From assembly GCA_963779325.1 (NCBI GenBank), contig CAVZXS010000037.1:62001-126000 (forward strand): 64,000 bases of DNA. Reading direction: 5' to 3'. Below, piece by piece: positions 1 to 8,631 of the stretch. The notes below the pieces were generated by a model. The model was given only the letters and a program-made list of their open reading frames with translations, was not told the DNA's origin and did not search any database. A program made the translations under genes and the position numbers. Numbering within the stretch: position 1 is the first letter of the stretch; every line of letters begins with the position of its first letter. The DNA comes from CAVZXS01 sp963779325 (lineage in GTDB: Bacteria > Bacteroidota > Bacteroidia > Chitinophagales > Chitinophagaceae).

Positions 1-1
1 T

Positions 2-1561
2 GATAATATTCGTACACAATGGCCTTATCGTGATTGGGTCATTCACGCATTCAATAAAAACATACGTTATGATCAATTTATTACTTGGCAATTAGCCGGC
101 GATATGTTGCCCGAAGCCGGCAAAGAACAGATATTGGCTACGGCATTTTTGCGAAATCATAAATACACGGAAGAAGGCGGCGTGATTCCTGAAGAATATC
201 GTATTGAATATGTTATTGATAAAACAAAAACTTTTTCCAAAGGAATTTTGGCATTAACGGCTGAATGTGCGCAATGTCATGATCATAAATACGATCCTAT
301 TTCGCAGAAAGATTATTATCAACTCTTTGCTTTTTTTAATACAAGCAAGGAAATAGGTTACGAAGGCGATGTAAGTATTTCAAAGCCGGCTAAGAATCCA
401 ACTCTAAGTCTTTCTGATGATGATTTTAAAAGTATTGTAAGCTTCATTAACAAAAAAGACACCGGCCGTATGACAGTTTCTGTAATGGGAGAAATGGATA
501 CGGCGAGATCAACACATATTCTCAATCGCGGTGTATATGATCAACCGACTGATGCGGTAAAACCGGCAGCATTAACATCAGTTATGCCTTTTGATACTGC
601 ACAATTTCCGCGAAACAGGTTGGGGCTTGCTAAGTGGACGGTAAGCAAAGACAATCCTCTTACGGCCCGTGTATTTGTCAATCAACTATGGCAGGAATTT
701 TTTGGCAGAGGCATTGTAAAGACAGCAGGGGATTTTGGTATGCAGGGCAATCTTCCTTCGCATCCTGAATTGCTTGATTGGCTGGCTGTAGATTTTATGG
801 AACATAATTGGGATATAAAATATTTGGTAAAAAAAATATTACTCTCTTCTACGTATCGTCAATCTTCTAAAGTTTCTGAAAAGCAATTGCGTATTGACCC
901 CGAAAATATTTATTTATCCCGTTCTATGCGAACAAGAGTGAAAGCGGAATTTATTCGCGACATCGTTTTAGGAAGCAGTGGTTTATTGAACGGAGAAATT
1001 GGCGGACCGAGTGTAAAACCGTATCAGCCCGAAGGGCTTTGGGAAGCAGCTACTTCCGGAAGAGGTGTGTTAGCTACTTATAAACAGGACAAAGGAAATG
1101 ATTTGTACAGAAGGGGAATGTATACATTTATTAAACTCACCGTGCCGCCGCCGTCCATGATGATTTTTGACGGCAGTAACAGAGATCAGTGCGAAGTAAA
1201 ACGTCCCAATACAAGTACGCCGCTGCAGGCATTGGCAATGATGAACGACCCTACGGTATTGGAAGCCTCAAGAGTTTTTGCGCAAAGACTGATTAGCAGC
1301 AATAAAACCGCTGAAGAAAATATCAGTACCGCGTTCCGCAGTATCATTTGCCGAAATCCGAATAATAAGGAATTAAAAATTCTGAATGATTATTTTAAAG
1401 AGCAGCTTGATTTGTTTACAGGAAAAAAATTAGATGCGGCAAAAACATTGGATGTCGGCGAATACATACAGGAAGAAAAAGCAGATAAAAATAAAACCGC
1501 CGCATTGATGAAAGTGATCAACACTATTTATAATATGGAAGAAACACTTACTAAAACATAA
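2..1561 (+). CDS. DUF1549/DUF1553 planctomycete-type cytochrome-associated protein, 5' end outside window
   Basis: The reading frame is open from the window edge: the 34 codons before the first ATG (104) read as typical DUF1549 sequence (YRDWVIHAFN, YDQFITWQLAGD), so the gene starts upstream. A haem-binding-like CAQCH motif followed by DHKYDP lies at about position 266. The C-terminal DUF1553 part starts near FPRNRLGLAKW (about 600) and carries VFVNQLWQEFFGRG, HPELLDWLA and the LSSTYRQSS stretch. Family members are exported proteins that accompany DUF1501 partners and are thought to oxidise sugars or other substrates outside the cytoplasm; the reaction is not established. The next gene starts 4 bp downstream, so the two are co-transcribed and probably act together. 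Confidence 0.9.
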   Translation, partial: DNIRTQWPYRDWVIHAFNKNIRYDQFITWQLAGDMLPEAGKEQILATAFLRNHKYTEEGGVIPEEYRIEYVIDKTKTFSKGILALTAECAQCHDHKYDPISQKDYYQLFAFFNTSKEIGYEGDVSISKPAKNPTLSLSDDDFKSIVSFINKKDTGRMTVSVMGEMDTARSTHILNRGVYDQPTDAVKPAALTSVMPFDTAQFPRNRLGLAKWTVSKDNPLTARVFVNQLWQEFFGRGIVKTAGDFGMQGNLPSHPELLDWLAVDFMEHNWDIKYLVKKILLSSTYRQSSKVSEKQLRIDPENIYLSRSMRTRVKAEFIRDIVLGSSGLLNGEIGGPSVKPYQPEGLWEAATSGRGVLATYKQDKGNDLYRRGMYTFIKLTVPPPSMMIFDGSNRDQCEVKRPNTSTPLQALAMMNDPTVLEASRVFAQRLISSNKTAEENISTAFRSIICRNPNNKELKILNDYFKEQLDLFTGKKLDAAKTLDVGEYIQEEKADKNKTAALMKVINTIYNMEETLTKT

Positions 1562-1565
1562 GGCC

Positions 1566-3014
1566 ATGGAAAAAGAAGTATTGGAACATGGATTAAATAT
1601 AAACCGTCGCCGGTTTCTTACAAGCTTGGGCATGGGCATTGGCGGTGCTGCATTGGGTTCATTACTCATTCCTAATTTATATGGAGGCAGTACCGATGAA
1701 GAAATGATAATGACAGGCTTACCGCATTTTGCTCCCAAGGCAAAACGTATTATTTATCTTTTTCAAAACGGCGCTCCTTCACAATTAGATTTGTTTGATT
1801 ATAAACCCATGCTGGAAAAAATGCATGGAGAAGATTTGCCTGCTTCCATTCGAATGGGGCAGCGGCTTACCGGCATGACATCTGAACAGAAAAAATTTCC
1901 TTTGGCCGGTTCCATGTTTAAGTTTAATCAGTACGGACAACATCGTGCCTGGATAAGTGAGTTACTGCCGCATACAGCAAAAATTGTCGATGATCTTTGT
2001 ATTATAAAAAGTTTACACACCGAAGCCATCAATCATGACCCGGCGCTTACATTTTTTCAAACCGGTGCGCAGGTAGGCAACAGACCCAGTATGGGCGCCT
2101 GGTTAAGTTATGGTTTGGGCAGCGAAAATAAAAACCTGCCGGCTTATTGTGTATTGCTTTCAAAAGGAAAGGGTAATGGCCAGGGTGTTTATTCAAAATT
2201 ATGGACGAATGGATTTCTCGATTCCGTACACCAGGGAGTACAATTCAGCAGCGGCGATAACCCCGTTTTGTATTTAAATAATCCCGACGGAATAGATAAG
2301 CAGGACAGGAGAAATATGCTGGATAAATTAGCAGAATTGAATGAAGAAAGTTTTAAAGAATTTGAAGACCCCGAAATAAAAGCGAAAGTGCAGCAATACG
2401 AAATGGCTTATCGTATGCAAACGGCAGTACCCGAAGTAACAGATATAAGTAAAGAACCGGAAGATATTATAAAAATGTACGGCGCCGATTGTTTAGTACC
2501 CGGAACATATGCAGCCAATTGTTTATTGGCACGTAAATTATCAGAGAACGGTGTTCGCTTTGTACAGTTGTATCATCAGGGTTGGGACGGACATAATAAT
2601 TTACCAAATGAATTGAGAGGACAATGTCAGGATACTGACCGGGCATCTGCAGCATTAATAACCGATTTGAAACAAAGGGGATTGCTGGATGAAACATTGG
2701 TAATATGGGGCGGTGAATTTGGAAGAACTAATTTTTGCCAGGGCCCTCTTACAAAAGAAAATTACGGACGTGATCATCATCCGCGTTGCTTTACTGTATG
2801 GATGGCCGGCGGCGGCGTAAAGCCGGGTGTGTATGGCGAGACAGATGACTTTGGTTACAATATTGCTTCCAACCCGGTACACGTACATGATTTTCATGCT
2901 ACCGCATTACATCTGATGGGATTGGATCATGAGAAATTAGTATTTAAACACTTGGGAAGAAGATACAGGCTGACTGATGTATCGGGTAAATTTGTAAAGG
3001 ATTTAATTGCTTAA
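1566..3014 (+). CDS. DUF1501 family protein with twin-arginine signal
   Basis: 482 residues. An N-terminal twin-arginine motif (NRRRFLTSLG, residues about 13-22) is followed by a hydrophobic glycine/alanine-rich stretch, so it should be exported folded through Tat. The body has DUF1501 landmarks: FQNGAPSQLDLFDYKP near residue 66, GWDGHNN near 343, and the C-terminal GEFGRT and GRDHHP motifs characteristic of this alkaline-phosphatase-like fold. The family has no firmly assigned reaction; genomes pair it with DUF1553 proteins as here. It sits 4 bp after the DUF1553 gene and about 100 bp before the beta-propeller gene, the gap being filled by a palindromic repeat. Confidence 0.9.
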   Translation: MEKEVLEHGLNINRRRFLTSLGMGIGGAALGSLLIPNLYGGSTDEEMIMTGLPHFAPKAKRIIYLFQNGAPSQLDLFDYKPMLEKMHGEDLPASIRMGQRLTGMTSEQKKFPLAGSMFKFNQYGQHRAWISELLPHTAKIVDDLCIIKSLHTEAINHDPALTFFQTGAQVGNRPSMGAWLSYGLGSENKNLPAYCVLLSKGKGNGQGVYSKLWTNGFLDSVHQGVQFSSGDNPVLYLNNPDGIDKQDRRNMLDKLAELNEESFKEFEDPEIKAKVQQYEMAYRMQTAVPEVTDISKEPEDIIKMYGADCLVPGTYAANCLLARKLSENGVRFVQLYHQGWDGHNNLPNELRGQCQDTDRASAALITDLKQRGLLDETLVIWGGEFGRTNFCQGPLTKENYGRDHHPRCFTVWMAGGGVKPGVYGETDDFGYNIASNPVHVHDFHATALHLMGLDHEKLVFKHLGRRYRLTDVSGKFVKDLIA

Positions 3015-3020
3015 AATAAA

Positions 3021-3105
3021 AGCGCAGAGAGCCGGAGAAAAAGAAATTACGCTGAGTATTATTATTAATCTCTGCGAAAACTCAGTTACTCCTTTTGTCT
3101 GCGTT
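3021..3105. repeat. Intergenic palindromic repeat, CAGAG type
   Basis: The left part (CGCAGAGAGCCGGAGAAAAA) is imperfectly complementary to the right part (CTCCTTTTGTCTGCGTT), with short CAGAG/CTGAG words spaced about a helical turn apart. It fills the gap between the DUF1501 and beta-propeller genes. Similar units occur at 20518-20633, 20656-20730 and, as a half copy, near 30529. Confidence 0.6.
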
Positions 3106-3116
3106 AAAAAATAACA

Positions 3117-4145
3117 ATGCACAGAAAAGATTTTTTATTAAATACTTCCTTGGGTTTAATTGGTGCATTGTATGTTCCCGAATTCTTGGCTGCGCAGGAA
3201 GTAATATTAGGACATAATAATAAACGCTACAAAATCAATACACGCTGGAGCAGGGCCGAAGTAAGTAGAAACCCCGTAAATGATTGCCATGAAATGGTAC
3301 AGGACAGCAAGGGAAGAATTTTACTGCTTACCAACGAAACAAAAAACAATGTGCTGATTTATGATAAAAACGGTAAACTGCTCAACACTTGGGGCAGCGA
3401 GTATCCCGGTGCACATGGTCTTACTTTGTTTAATGAGAATGGCGAAGATGTTTTATTTATTTGTGATAATAACCTTCATCGGGTTATTAAAACAACTATT
3501 GACGGCAGAGTATTGATGACAATCAATTACCCGAAAGAAACCGGAGAATATACAAAGCCGGAAGAATATGTGCCAACTGAAACCGCTATTGCACTCAACG
3601 GCGATATATATGTAGCCGATGGTTATGGAAAAGATTTTATCATTCAATATGATGCGAAAGGAAAATACATCAGGCATTTTGGCGGAAGAGGTACGGAAGA
3701 AAAACATTTACTGAATGCGCATGGTGTTTGTATGGATTATCGCGATAAAAACAATCCCTGTTTAATAGTAAGTTCAAGACAACAGAACGCCTTCAAACGA
3801 TTTACTCCGGACGGGAAACACCGTAGCACCATAGCATTACCCGGTGCATGGGTATGCCGCCCGGTAATAAAAGGAGAATATTTGTATGCCGCTGTATTAC
3901 AATCCAACAGCAGGCAGGGCAGGCAGTCGGGTTTTGTAACCATATTGGATAAGAACAATAAAGTAGTATCGAATTTAGCAGGAAGCGAACCTTCCTATAC
4001 CGGCAATACGCCGAATGAAATGTACCAGACTATTAAAGTATTTCAATATCCGCACGACGTATGTATTGATGATGAAGAAAATATGTATGTGGCCCAGTGG
4101 AACTCGGGGAAAATTTACCCTTATAAATTAGAACCCGTTTCATAA
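3117..4145 (+). CDS. Secreted NHL/6-bladed beta-propeller protein
   Basis: 342 residues with an N-terminal hydrophobic segment ending in AAQE, likely a signal peptide. The rest consists of repeated blades with the pattern seen in NHL-type propellers (DSKGRILLLTNE, NGDIYVADGYG, DGRVLMTINYP, HDVCIDDEENMYVAQW). Such propellers bind ligands or partner proteins; no catalytic motif is visible. Its stop overlaps the next start by one base (TAATG), indicating translational coupling with the chitobiase-domain lipoprotein. The role within the oxidation locus is inferred from context only. Confidence 0.8.
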   Translation: MHRKDFLLNTSLGLIGALYVPEFLAAQEVILGHNNKRYKINTRWSRAEVSRNPVNDCHEMVQDSKGRILLLTNETKNNVLIYDKNGKLLNTWGSEYPGAHGLTLFNENGEDVLFICDNNLHRVIKTTIDGRVLMTINYPKETGEYTKPEEYVPTETAIALNGDIYVADGYGKDFIIQYDAKGKYIRHFGGRGTEEKHLLNAHGVCMDYRDKNNPCLIVSSRQQNAFKRFTPDGKHRSTIALPGAWVCRPVIKGEYLYAAVLQSNSRQGRQSGFVTILDKNNKVVSNLAGSEPSYTGNTPNEMYQTIKVFQYPHDVCIDDEENMYVAQWNSGKIYPYKLEPVS

Positions 4146-4936
4146 TGAAATATACCGGCTCTCTTTTATTATTATTTCTTTTTTCTGCCTGCTGCTTTTC
4201 GCAGGAAGTATTTCAATTAGCTCCGCCTTTAGTAAAATATCAATCTGTATTTTTTAAAACCGAAGCGGTGGTAGAAATACAGTTTGCACAAAAAGGAACC
4301 GTTATTCGTTATACCACCAATGGAAATGAACCTTCAGAGAACGATGCAGCTTACAAAGAACCAATCCGTATCAGCAGAAATTTTACTACTGTAAAAGCAA
4401 AAGTATTTGGAAAGAATTTTTTACCCTCCGAAACCGTACAAGCAACTTTTGTGAAAGATGGTTTGCCGGTAATGAAGGTAGCTTACCCTGCACCGGATGA
4501 AAACAATACAGGGGAGGGGCAAAATACATTGATAGATAACAAGGGCGGCATAGTTCCTTTTACTAATAAAACATGGTTGGCTTTTAGACATGACACGGTA
4601 AGCATAACTATTACGTTGCAAAAAAAACAAAAACTAAGCGCTGTGTTATTTAATGTACTGCAGGATTATAACAGTTGGATTTTCTTTCCGGCAAAAGCCG
4701 AAGTGTACAGCAGTGTAAATACGAAGACGCCGGTTATTAAACAGGGCGAATTGTTTTTTACAGCAAAGGAAAATACAGATGTAAATATATGCAGACCGTA
4801 TGTAATCCGTTTTAAAAAGAAAATAAAAACAGGTACAATTAAATTGCAATTGTACATAGTAAAACAAATTCCCGAATGGCATCCCGGTAAGGGAGAAAAG
4901 AGTTGGATATTTATTGACGAAGTAAAAGTTTATTAA
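4145..4936 (+). CDS. Lipoprotein with chitobiase C-terminal-type (CHB_HEX_C) domain
   Basis: 263 residues. The N-terminus reads MKYTGSLLLLFLFSACCFSQ, with FSAC as a plausible lipobox. Residues about 40-105 match the CHB_HEX_C fold (VIRYTTNGNEPSENDAAYKE, then VKAKVFGKNFLPSE), an Ig-like module common on glycan-acting proteins. The C-terminal half resembles a discoidin-like sugar-binding domain and ends IPEWHPGKGEKSWIFIDEVK. The same domain pair and a near-identical ending occur in the next gene (LPSWHQGSGQRGWVFIDEVF), so the two C-termini are paralogous. Probably an outer-membrane or periplasmic accessory of the locus. Confidence 0.75.
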   Translation: MKYTGSLLLLFLFSACCFSQEVFQLAPPLVKYQSVFFKTEAVVEIQFAQKGTVIRYTTNGNEPSENDAAYKEPIRISRNFTTVKAKVFGKNFLPSETVQATFVKDGLPVMKVAYPAPDENNTGEGQNTLIDNKGGIVPFTNKTWLAFRHDTVSITITLQKKQKLSAVLFNVLQDYNSWIFFPAKAEVYSSVNTKTPVIKQGELFFTAKENTDVNICRPYVIRFKKKIKTGTIKLQLYIVKQIPEWHPGKGEKSWIFIDEVKVY

Positions 4937-4939
4937 GTA

Positions 4940-7086
4940 ATGAATCAACGTTCTCAGCGTATCATTTTTAATATTTGCATCGGGCTGAATTGCCTGTTAT
5001 TTTTTTTGCTCCTGTTTGGCGCCGATATGCGAGTGCCTGCACTGCTGCAGGTAACCGGCCGTATGCACCCGCTTACGGTGCATTTCCCAATTGTATTGCT
5101 CATCGTTGCTTTTGTGTGGGAGTTGGTTTTATCGAAAAATAAAAATCATATTTTAAAAGAAGCGGGAGATTGGTTGCTTTTATCAGCTGCATTTACGGCG
5201 GTACTTGCCGCGTTGATGGGTTTGTTTTTATCAAAAGAAGAAGGTTATGACCAATCGGGTATAGCTCTTCATAGATGGACGGGTAGTATTACCGCTTTAC
5301 TAACTGTTTGTTGGTTCGGATTCAGGAACCGGATGCGGGATAGTAAAGCAGCCATATTTTCTACGGGTATAATTAGTATGGCCGTTATTATTATTGCCGG
5401 TCATCAAGGTGCCAATATTACACACGGCGAAAATTTTTTGCTGGCCCCCGTTACACCGCAAAAAAAGAAACCTGATGTATTATTGGAAGATGCTGTTGCT
5501 TATACGCATTTAGTACGACCTATATTGGAAGAGAAGTGCATGACCTGCCATAACAGCAATAAAGCAAAAGGTGAACTGGTAATGGAAACGGAAGAATTAT
5601 TATTGAAAGGCGGTAAAGAACGGAAAACTATGGGACAGTACCGAAGCGGGTTTTGGATTAATGATGAAACGCATTCATTTACCGGCTGATGAAAAAGAAC
5701 ATATGCCGCCGAAAGGTAAACCGCAATTAACTGATGAAGAAATAAACGCCCTGTATCATTGGATAAAAAGCGGCGCTGATTTTACAAAGAAAATAACGGA
5801 TTATCCGGAAACGGATACGCTTCGCATCGGTTGCAGCCGGATTTTTTAAAACATTGGAAACTGATAACTATGATTTTGCAGCGGCGGATGACGGGCTGAT
5901 AAAAAAACTAAATACCGATTACAGGGTTGTGCATCCGTTGGCATTAAATTCGCCGGCATTGAGTGTAGATTTTTTTGGTGCATCATCTTTTAAAAGTGAA
6001 CAGTTAAAAGAACTGGAGAAAGTAAAAAATAATATTGTAACGCTCAGCCTGAATAAAATGCCGGTGACCGACAAAGACCTGGAGCAGATTGCTGCGTTTA
6101 AAAATTTACGTAAGCTAAATTTATCTTTTACATCTATCACCGGTGCAACACTCAATGAATTAAAAAAGTTGACTGACCTTCGACAATTATCACTTTCGGG
6201 TACAAAAGTAAAAGCTGCGGATATTGAGTCCCTGAAAAATTTAGATAAATTATCTTCCATCTATTTATGGAATACAGCCATTAGTGAAAATGACTTGGCC
6301 GGTTTGAAAACTAAATTTCCTAAAGCTAACATTGAGAAAGGTTTTTACGGCGATACAATTATGGCGAGATTGAATGCACCGTTAATAAAAGGAGAGGAGC
6401 GCATATTTACAGGATCAATCGGTGTGCTGCTGAAGCATTATGTAAACGGTGTCGTAATGCGCTATACATTGGACGGGGCGGAGCCGGACAGTTTACAATC
6501 ACCGGTATATAAAGACAGCATTATAATTGATAAATCCGGGATGCTTAAAGTAAAAGCTTTCTTGCCGGGTTGGATCAGCAGCGATGCAGCTTCCGCTAAT
6601 TATTTTAAAACCGGATTTATCGCCGATTCTGTCAGGTTAGTTTTATCGCCGGATCCATCGTATCCGGGCTCGGGTGGCAAAACACTCTCCGATAAAATAA
6701 AAGGCGAACTGAATTTCAGGGATGGAAAATGGTTGGGCTATAAAGACAATGATATGCAGGCTTTTTTCTATTTTAATAAACCGGTAGATATATCCAATGT
6801 CTCCATCAGCACCATTGTAGACATCGGCAGTTATATTATGCCCGCTTATCAATTGGAAGTATGGGGCGGTACAAGCGTATCGAACTTAAGTTTACTTAAA
6901 AAAATAAATCCAAAACAACCGGCTACGCAGGTGCCTTCATACCTCATCGGTTTCGATTGTTCTTTTGATACAAAGAAAATAAGTGTTTTAAAATTGGTCG
7001 CAAAACCTGTCAGCAAATTACCTTCATGGCACCAGGGCAGCGGACAAAGAGGTTGGGTATTTATTGATGAGGTGTTTTTGAATTGA
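4940..7086 (+). pseudogene. Membrane cytochrome c / leucine-rich repeat / CHB_HEX_C fusion protein, two frameshifts
   Basis: Three consecutive reading frames restore one protein of about 715 residues. First, a DUF2231-like membrane part with several helices and RMHPLTVHFP, then a planctomycete-type cytochrome motif CMTCHN. A shift at about 5618 (extra G after GGTAAA) restores NGKLWDSTEAGFGLMMKRIHLP; a second at 5829-5830 (GG for G) restores AAGFFKTLE. The last frame has leucine-rich repeats (VTLSLNKMP, LRKLNLSFT, LRQLSLSGT), a CHB_HEX_C module and the C-terminal domain shared with the upstream lipoprotein. Both lesions are single-base insertions 212 bp apart with otherwise intact coding sequence, so either recent inactivation or assembly error. 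The protein probably passes electrons from the locus to the membrane (inference). Confidence 0.8.
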
Positions 7087-7176
7087 TATATATTAAAGCA
7101 GGTGTACTATCTATTAATAGCTTGAAGTGTTTTATCAGTAATTATATTATCTAATGACTTAAGGTTTTTATTTTTT
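7051..7176. repeat. Direct repeat D1, copy 1 (includes end of the cytochrome/LRR gene)
   Basis: Contains the last 12 codons of the cytochrome/LRR gene and about 90 bp downstream. A diverged copy (words such as GTACTATCT, ATAGCTTGAAGTG, ATCAGTAATTATATTATC) recurs at 7842-7967. Each copy leads straight into a CATAG palindrome. Confidence 0.85.
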
Positions 7177-7280
7177 ACCACATAGTCACATAGCACTCAT
7201 TAGAAATACACACATAGGGTTTATTGTGAATGCAATAATATGTGAAAAGCTATGTTTCTATGTGCCTATGTGGTTCAAAC
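7177..7280. repeat. CATAG palindromic repeat, copy A
   Basis: Starts ACCACATAGTCACATAG and ends CTATGTGCCTATGTGGTTC, so its ends are inverted repeats made of CACATAG words. The core (AATACACACATAGGG, TTTATTGTGAATGCAA) is asymmetric. Copy B has the core in the opposite orientation, copy C in this orientation. Confidence 0.85.
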
Positions 7281-7293
7281 TAAACTTAATCAC

Positions 7294-7711
7294 ATGCAGA
7301 TAACAAAAAAATATTTAAACGAACTTACCTATAAAGTTATTGGGTGTGCAATAGAAGTGCATAAAATTCTCGGGCCCGGTTTGTTAGAAAGTGTTTATGA
7401 AAAATGTTTTTTTGAGAGAACTGGCATTACGGGGAATAGGATTTAAGAATCAAATATGGGTGTCCTTGAATTACAAGGGGTTGGAACTTGATACGGAATT
7501 GAGATTAGATGTTTTGGTGGAGGATATACTTTGTGTAGAATTGAAAGCACAAGAGGGATTATTGCCAATACATGATGCAATCTTACTTTCTTACATGCAA
7601 ATGTTGGGGAAGCCAAAAGGTGTTCTGATAAATTTTCATTGTATTAATATTTTTAAAGAAGGACAGAAAACCCTTGTAAACAACCTGTTTTCAATATTAC
7701 CGGAAGAATAA
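7294..7711 (+). pseudogene. GxxExxY family PD-(D/E)XK nuclease-like protein, frameshifted
   Basis: The family signature GPGLLESVYEKC is followed by a shift in a run of seven T (7407-7413); six T would give CFLRELALRGIGF and restore a protein of about 138 residues. The second part carries LRLDVLVED and VELKA, the D...ExK core of the PD-(D/E)XK fold, then INFHCINIFKEG. The start at 7294 (MQITKKYL) is chosen because an earlier in-frame ATG at 7252 lies inside the CATAG repeat. The cellular role of GxxExxY proteins is not established. The gene is enclosed by CATAG repeats A and B and by direct repeats D1. The homopolymer shift could be real, phase-variable or a sequencing error. Confidence 0.85.
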
Positions 7712-7841
7712 ATAACTATCTGCGTATTTACCGGAACAAGTTGCGGTTCATTTATTTCCGGCCTGTTCTTTTACCGGGTGCTTCTAAATAATCTATTACA
7801 AACAAAAAAGGAGATAGGCGGCTTCCGGGGAAAGCGCAGCG

Positions 7842-7967
7842 GGTTGGGTATTTATTGATAAAGTGTTTTTGAATTGATAGATTAAAGCAAGTGTACTATC
7901 TGTTGATAGCTTGAAGTGCCCTATCAGTAATTATATTATCCAATGACTTTTGGTTGGTTTTCATTTT
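7842..7967. repeat. Direct repeat D1, copy 2
   Basis: Repeats the end of the cytochrome/LRR gene (GGTTGGGTATTTATTGAT, then GTGTTTTTGAATTGATA) and its downstream sequence, 791 bp after copy 1. The match is roughly 85 percent by eye, so the duplication is not recent. The 7712-7841 stretch before it has no gene that I can support. Confidence 0.85.
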
Positions 7968-8069
7968 GAACCACATAGGCACATAGAAACATAGGTTTTC
8001 ACATAGTCTTGCATTCACAATAAACCCTATGCGTGTATTTCTAATGTGTACTATGTGCCTATGTGGTTC
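7968..8069. repeat. CATAG palindromic repeat, copy B (inverted core)
   Basis: Starts GAACCACATAGGCACATAG and ends CTATGTGCCTATGTGGTTC. The inner TTGCATTCACAATAAACCC is the reverse complement of the core of copy A, so the unit sits in the opposite orientation although its flank (D1) is in the same orientation. Confidence 0.85.
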
Positions 8070-8219
8070 AATCATTTCTACTTTGAGAGGTTGCATCTAA
8101 GTTAGCAGGCTGAACTCAGTAAACTCCCTCAGTTCAAATACTTTCTTTTCGCATATATAATTAAAAGTAAATTAATGAACTAAAGAATATTAAATATGTA
8201 ACTATTAAAAATATTGAAA

Positions 8220-8417
8220 ATGAAAGGAGTTACCTATGTTACTGACGAACAGAACCGTAAAGTGGCTGTCCAAATCGAATTGAAAGTTCTGAAGAAATAC
8301 AATGAAGCCATTGAATATCTTTTGAACGGTATTATTGCGGAATCAAGAAAAGATGATAAGAGGGTGCCGTTGAATAAAGTAATTAAAGGGTTGAAAAAAT
8401 CCGGCAAATTGAAATGA
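8220..8417 (+). CDS. Small antitoxin-like protein
   Basis: 65 residues from the ATG at 8220 (a TTG six bases earlier is also in frame). Sequence MKGVTYVTDEQNRKVAVQIE, then a helical lysine-rich C-terminus, resembles Bacteroidota antitoxins encoded just before RelE/ParE-type toxins. Its stop overlaps the next ATG (ATGA), the usual antitoxin-toxin coupling, but the toxin frame is cut short. Assignment rests on size, style and this arrangement, not on a diagnostic motif. Confidence 0.55.
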   Translation: MKGVTYVTDEQNRKVAVQIELKVLKKYNEAIEYLLNGIIAESRKDDKRVPLNKVIKGLKKSGKLK

Positions 8418-8479
8418 AGCTCTATACTGTTGTATTAACCCGTACTGCCCGGAAAGAGTTATATCAGCATTATCTATAG
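8414..8479 (+). pseudogene. Remnant of RelE/ParE-like toxin, N-terminus only
   Basis: A 21-codon frame overlapping the antitoxin stop by ATGA. It encodes MKLYTVVLTRTARKELYQHY followed by one more residue and a stop, which matches how RelE/ParE toxins begin (beta strand, then T-x-x-A-x-K-E-L helix). The rest of the toxin is missing, so the antitoxin is now an orphan. Confidence 0.5.
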
Positions 8480-8620
8480 CAAAAAGCCGGCCTTCAATTC
8501 CTGACCTTTGCCCATTGCTAATTGATAATCTATATCTTTAAAAACTAACACCGTCTTTTGTCCAGAGGAGGTTTGAGAAACAAGCATCAGGAACAAAGCA
8601 TTTAGGTGTATGTATTTCAT
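8474..8620 (-). CDS. Short putative secreted peptide, possibly truncated
   Basis: 48 codons starting 12 bp after the stop of the upstream minus-strand gene. The N-terminus (MKYIHLNALFLMLVSQTSSG) looks like a signal peptide; the remainder (VLVFKDIDYQLAMGKG) matches nothing I recognise. The frame ends at the point where it meets the toxin remnant on the other strand, so it may be the left-over start of a longer gene. Low confidence. Confidence 0.3.
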   Translation of the reverse strand: MKYIHLNALFLMLVSQTSSGQKTVLVFKDIDYQLAMGKGQELKAGFLL

Positions 8621-8631
8621 AATTTATTTAC

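Noticed and set aside
7270..7280. GGTTCAAAC as a tRNA T-loop
   Set aside because: It is the end of the CATAG repeat, and no acceptor or anticodon stems are around it. No tRNA was seen anywhere in the window.
7252..7293. Earlier start codon for the GxxExxY gene
   Set aside because: The 14 added codons lie within the CATAG repeat and do not resemble the family's N-terminus.
7177..8069. Evenly spaced CACATAG words as a CRISPR array
   Set aside because: Words are 7 bp and inverted at the ends, there are no unique spacers of constant length, and no cas genes are present.
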